Source: Alphaproteobacteria bacterium (GTDB lineage: Bacteria > Bacteroidota > Bacteroidia > Bacteroidales > FEN-979). Taken from it: a DNA stretch of 64,000 nucleotides. This document shows, in pieces, positions 62,136 through 64,000 of this stretch. Numbering within the stretch: position 1 is the stretch's first letter; every line of letters begins with the position of its first letter. Below the pieces are notes generated by a model, which did no database searches, was not told where the DNA came from, and worked only from the letters and a program-made list of their open reading frames with translations. A program made the position numbers and the translations under genes. Location of the stretch: assembly GCA_009928665.1 (NCBI GenBank), contig SACF01000007.1:1-64000 (forward strand). The letters are read 5' to 3'.

Positions 62136-63593
62136 ATGACAGAAGATCACTTCGGCAAGTTCAGAAGCAATATCATTGGGAACGCGTGTCAATACCAAAC
62201 ACCCTATGGGCCGAAAAAACTGATTTACGCCGACTGGATCGCGAGCGGACGGCTATACCGCCCCATTGAAAAAATCATCGCCGACGACATCGGGCCATTT
62301 GTTGGCAATACCCACACAGAGACCAGCAAAGTCGGAAAGTTAATGACCCAGGCCTATCATCTGGCCCATCAGAAAATCAAAAACCATGTGAATGCCGGCC
62401 CCGGGGATGTGATCATCACCACCGGGTTCGGGATGACCGGAGCCATCGTGAAATTCCAGCGCATTCTCGGGCTGAAACAAAAACGGAAAGAGCATGAAGT
62501 AGTTCAGGATTATGACAGACCGGTGGTTTTTGTGACCCATATGGAGCATCACAGCAACCAGACCACCTGGTACGAAACCGACGCCGATGTCGTGGTGATT
62601 GAGCCCGGGGCAGATCTCCTGATCGATTTGAATAACCTGAAGCAGGCGTTAAAACGATATGCCGGACGAAGAAGAAAAATCGGCGCCTTCACAGCCTGTT
62701 CTAATGTGACCGGAATCCGGACTCCCTACCATGCAATGGCTCGTCTGATGCATGAAAACGGAGGGCTGGCCTTCATCGATTTTGCCGCATCGGCACCCTA
62801 CGACGATATAAATATGCATCCGGCCGATCCTTTGGAAAAGTTGGATGCTGTTTTCTTTTCACCCCATAAATTTCTCGGGGGTCCTGGATCGTCGGGTGTT
62901 CTGATCTTCGACTCTGGTCTGTACCAGTTGAAAGCGCCGGATCAACCCGGTGGCGGGACCGTTGACTGGACCAATCCCTGGGGTGAATATAAATACATCG
63001 ACAACATTGAGATTCGCGAGGATGGTGGAACACCCGGGTTTCTTCAGGCCATTCGCACAGCGCTTGCCATCGAACTGAAAAATCAGATGGTCGTTGAAAA
63101 GATCCATGAAAAAGAGTCAGAACTGGTTCAGATAGCCTTTGAGGAATTCCGGAAAATTCCCGGTCTTCATATTCTGGCCGATAGCATCGAAGACCGGCTG
63201 GGAGTCATCTCCTTCTATATGGACCGTATTCATTATAACCTGGTGGTTGGCATCCTGAGCGATCGCTTTGGCATACAGGTACGCGGAGGTTGTGCCTGCG
63301 CGGGAACTTACGGGCACTTCCTGCTGGATGTCAGCTACGAAAAATCGCGCAGGATCACCGAAAAGATCAACCTGGGCGATCTCTCCGATAAGCCGGGATG
63401 GGTAAGGGTTTCCCTGCATCCGACCATGACCGTCAATGAGGTCCGTTATATCGCCGAAGCCCTGTACCAGATCAGGCTCCACCATACGGAATGGGAACGC
63501 GATTACGTGTACGATAAACACTGCAACGAATTCAGAAACAGATCACAGAATAAGGATTCCGAAACAATTCAAAGCTGGTTTGATTTAGCCTGA
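62136..63593 (+). CDS. Class V-fold aminotransferase / cysteine desulfurase-like PLP enzyme
   Basis: 485 residues from ATG at 62136. Fold type I PLP enzyme of the class V group: YADWIASGRLYRPIEKIIAD (near 30-49), VFVTHMEHHSNQTTWYETDA (near 128-147), LAFIDFAASAPYD with the PLP Asp, and the Schiff-base Lys in FFSPHKFLGGPGSSGVLIF (near 240-258). A CACAG sequence near 385 (RGGCACAGTYGHF) could serve as a desulfurase-like Cys region. It resembles the kynureninase/isopenicillin N epimerase/SufS-like set; the substrate is not clear. An in-frame start at 62046 would overlap tatA by 80 bp and is rejected. Confidence 0.83.
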   Translation: MTEDHFGKFRSNIIGNACQYQTPYGPKKLIYADWIASGRLYRPIEKIIADDIGPFVGNTHTETSKVGKLMTQAYHLAHQKIKNHVNAGPGDVIITTGFGMTGAIVKFQRILGLKQKRKEHEVVQDYDRPVVFVTHMEHHSNQTTWYETDADVVVIEPGADLLIDLNNLKQALKRYAGRRRKIGAFTACSNVTGIRTPYHAMARLMHENGGLAFIDFAASAPYDDINMHPADPLEKLDAVFFSPHKFLGGPGSSGVLIFDSGLYQLKAPDQPGGGTVDWTNPWGEYKYIDNIEIREDGGTPGFLQAIRTALAIELKNQMVVEKIHEKESELVQIAFEEFRKIPGLHILADSIEDRLGVISFYMDRIHYNLVVGILSDRFGIQVRGGCACAGTYGHFLLDVSYEKSRRITEKINLGDLSDKPGWVRVSLHPTMTVNEVRYIAEALYQIRLHHTEWERDYVYDKHCNEFRNRSQNKDSETIQSWFDLA

Positions 63594-63677
63594 CACCATC
63601 TGAACAATTTCATCCCGGCTCCGACCGTATCATTTTTTTTCCTATTTTCGCGCACATCTCCTAAGTAATTAAAAGGG

Positions 63678-63944
63678 ATGCACTGTCCAAACTACCCCAC
63701 CTGCCAACTTGTTCATATACAGGGATTTGTTGAAAGCGATGACCTGCGTGAAGATTATATCCTGAAATACTGTACCGACATCCACGGATTCTGGGCCTCC
63801 TGCAAACGGTTTAACACACACCGGATGCTTCATTTTTGTCCCGATTTTGTGCTCCCCGACACACCGCTGACCGTGGATGAGATCATGGACCGGTTTGACG
63901 ATGAAATCAATCAGGGAACCACTAAAGAACCGAAGATGACATAG
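63678..63944 (+). CDS. Small Cys-rich conserved protein, unknown function
   Basis: 88 residues with no signal or membrane segment. It has six Cys: CPNYPTCQL at the N-terminus, YCTDIHGFWASCKRF in the middle (near 38-52) and HFCPDFVLPDT (near 60), a spacing that could bind a metal or Fe-S cluster. The C-terminus is acidic (DEIMDRFDDEIN). I do not recognise the family. A TATTTTCG, one base off consensus, lies about 30 nt upstream. Confidence 0.6.
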   Translation: MHCPNYPTCQLVHIQGFVESDDLREDYILKYCTDIHGFWASCKRFNTHRMLHFCPDFVLPDTPLTVDEIMDRFDDEINQGTTKEPKMT

Positions 63945-64000
63945 AATTATCCGCTTCCGGGAACATCCCTGCCGGATATGAACTGTGAAAATGAAAATGA

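Overview
The window is a stretch of a Bacteroidetes chromosome, most likely an anaerobic Bacteroidales-like lineage. The evidence is a SusC/SusD pair, type IX secretion C-terminal signals on two proteins, DUF3857, DUF4296 and WbuC family genes, a serine palmitoyltransferase of the Bacteroides type, the Rnf gene order B-C-D-G-E-A, and many TAnnTTTG -7 promoter boxes. No rRNA, tRNA, CRISPR array, prophage or intact insertion sequence was seen.

Layout. 0.3-6.1 kb: an LptF/G-type LPS permease, two glycosyltransferases and the ABC-F factor EttA. 6.2-8.7 kb: a minus-strand operon of overlapping genes for an ECF sigma factor, a membrane anti-sigma-like protein and a repetitive beta-solenoid-like exported protein. 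9-13.2 kb: a secreted ankyrin/metallo-beta-lactamase fusion and a LytS/LytR-type two-component pair. 13.3-19 kb: an EFR1-type flavodoxin/ferredoxin membrane protein, a type IX-secreted beta-propeller-like protein, two decayed genes, and WbuC with a small partner. 19.2-24.5 kb: two DUF3857/transglutaminase-like proteins and NhaD. 24.7-32.6 kb: the complete Rnf complex with a dihydroorotate-dehydrogenase-like protein, RseC and the flavin transferase ApbE, a sodium/redox energy module. 32.9-37.5 kb: HisS, a histidine ammonia-lyase-type enzyme and three small membrane proteins. 37.7-42.7 kb: SusC/SusD. 42.7-48.4 kb: a minus-strand run iorA-iorB-spt-(ceramide synthase-like)-(ceramide reductase-like), which looks like sphingolipid biosynthesis. 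48.4-64 kb: a TonB-dependent receptor with DeoC, OmpH/Skp-like, RecQ, KdsD, LptB, PssA, a porin-like protein, QueA, TatA and a PLP enzyme.

The most unusual signal is a family of composite repeat tracts built from 7-10 bp words, repeated several times each and arranged in the same order at several loci. They occupy the 3' flanks of at least six genes in the first 34.4 kb and supply or directly follow several stop codons. One piece lies in frame inside hisS. None was seen from 34.4 to 64 kb. Other points of note are a natural Ala-Cys-Gly in place of Ala-Ser-Gly at the MIO site of the HutH-like enzyme, a cupredoxin-like secreted protein that has lost copper ligands, and two pseudogenes.

All functional calls come from reading motifs and family resemblance by eye; no database search was run. 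Residue positions of membrane segments and domains are approximate.
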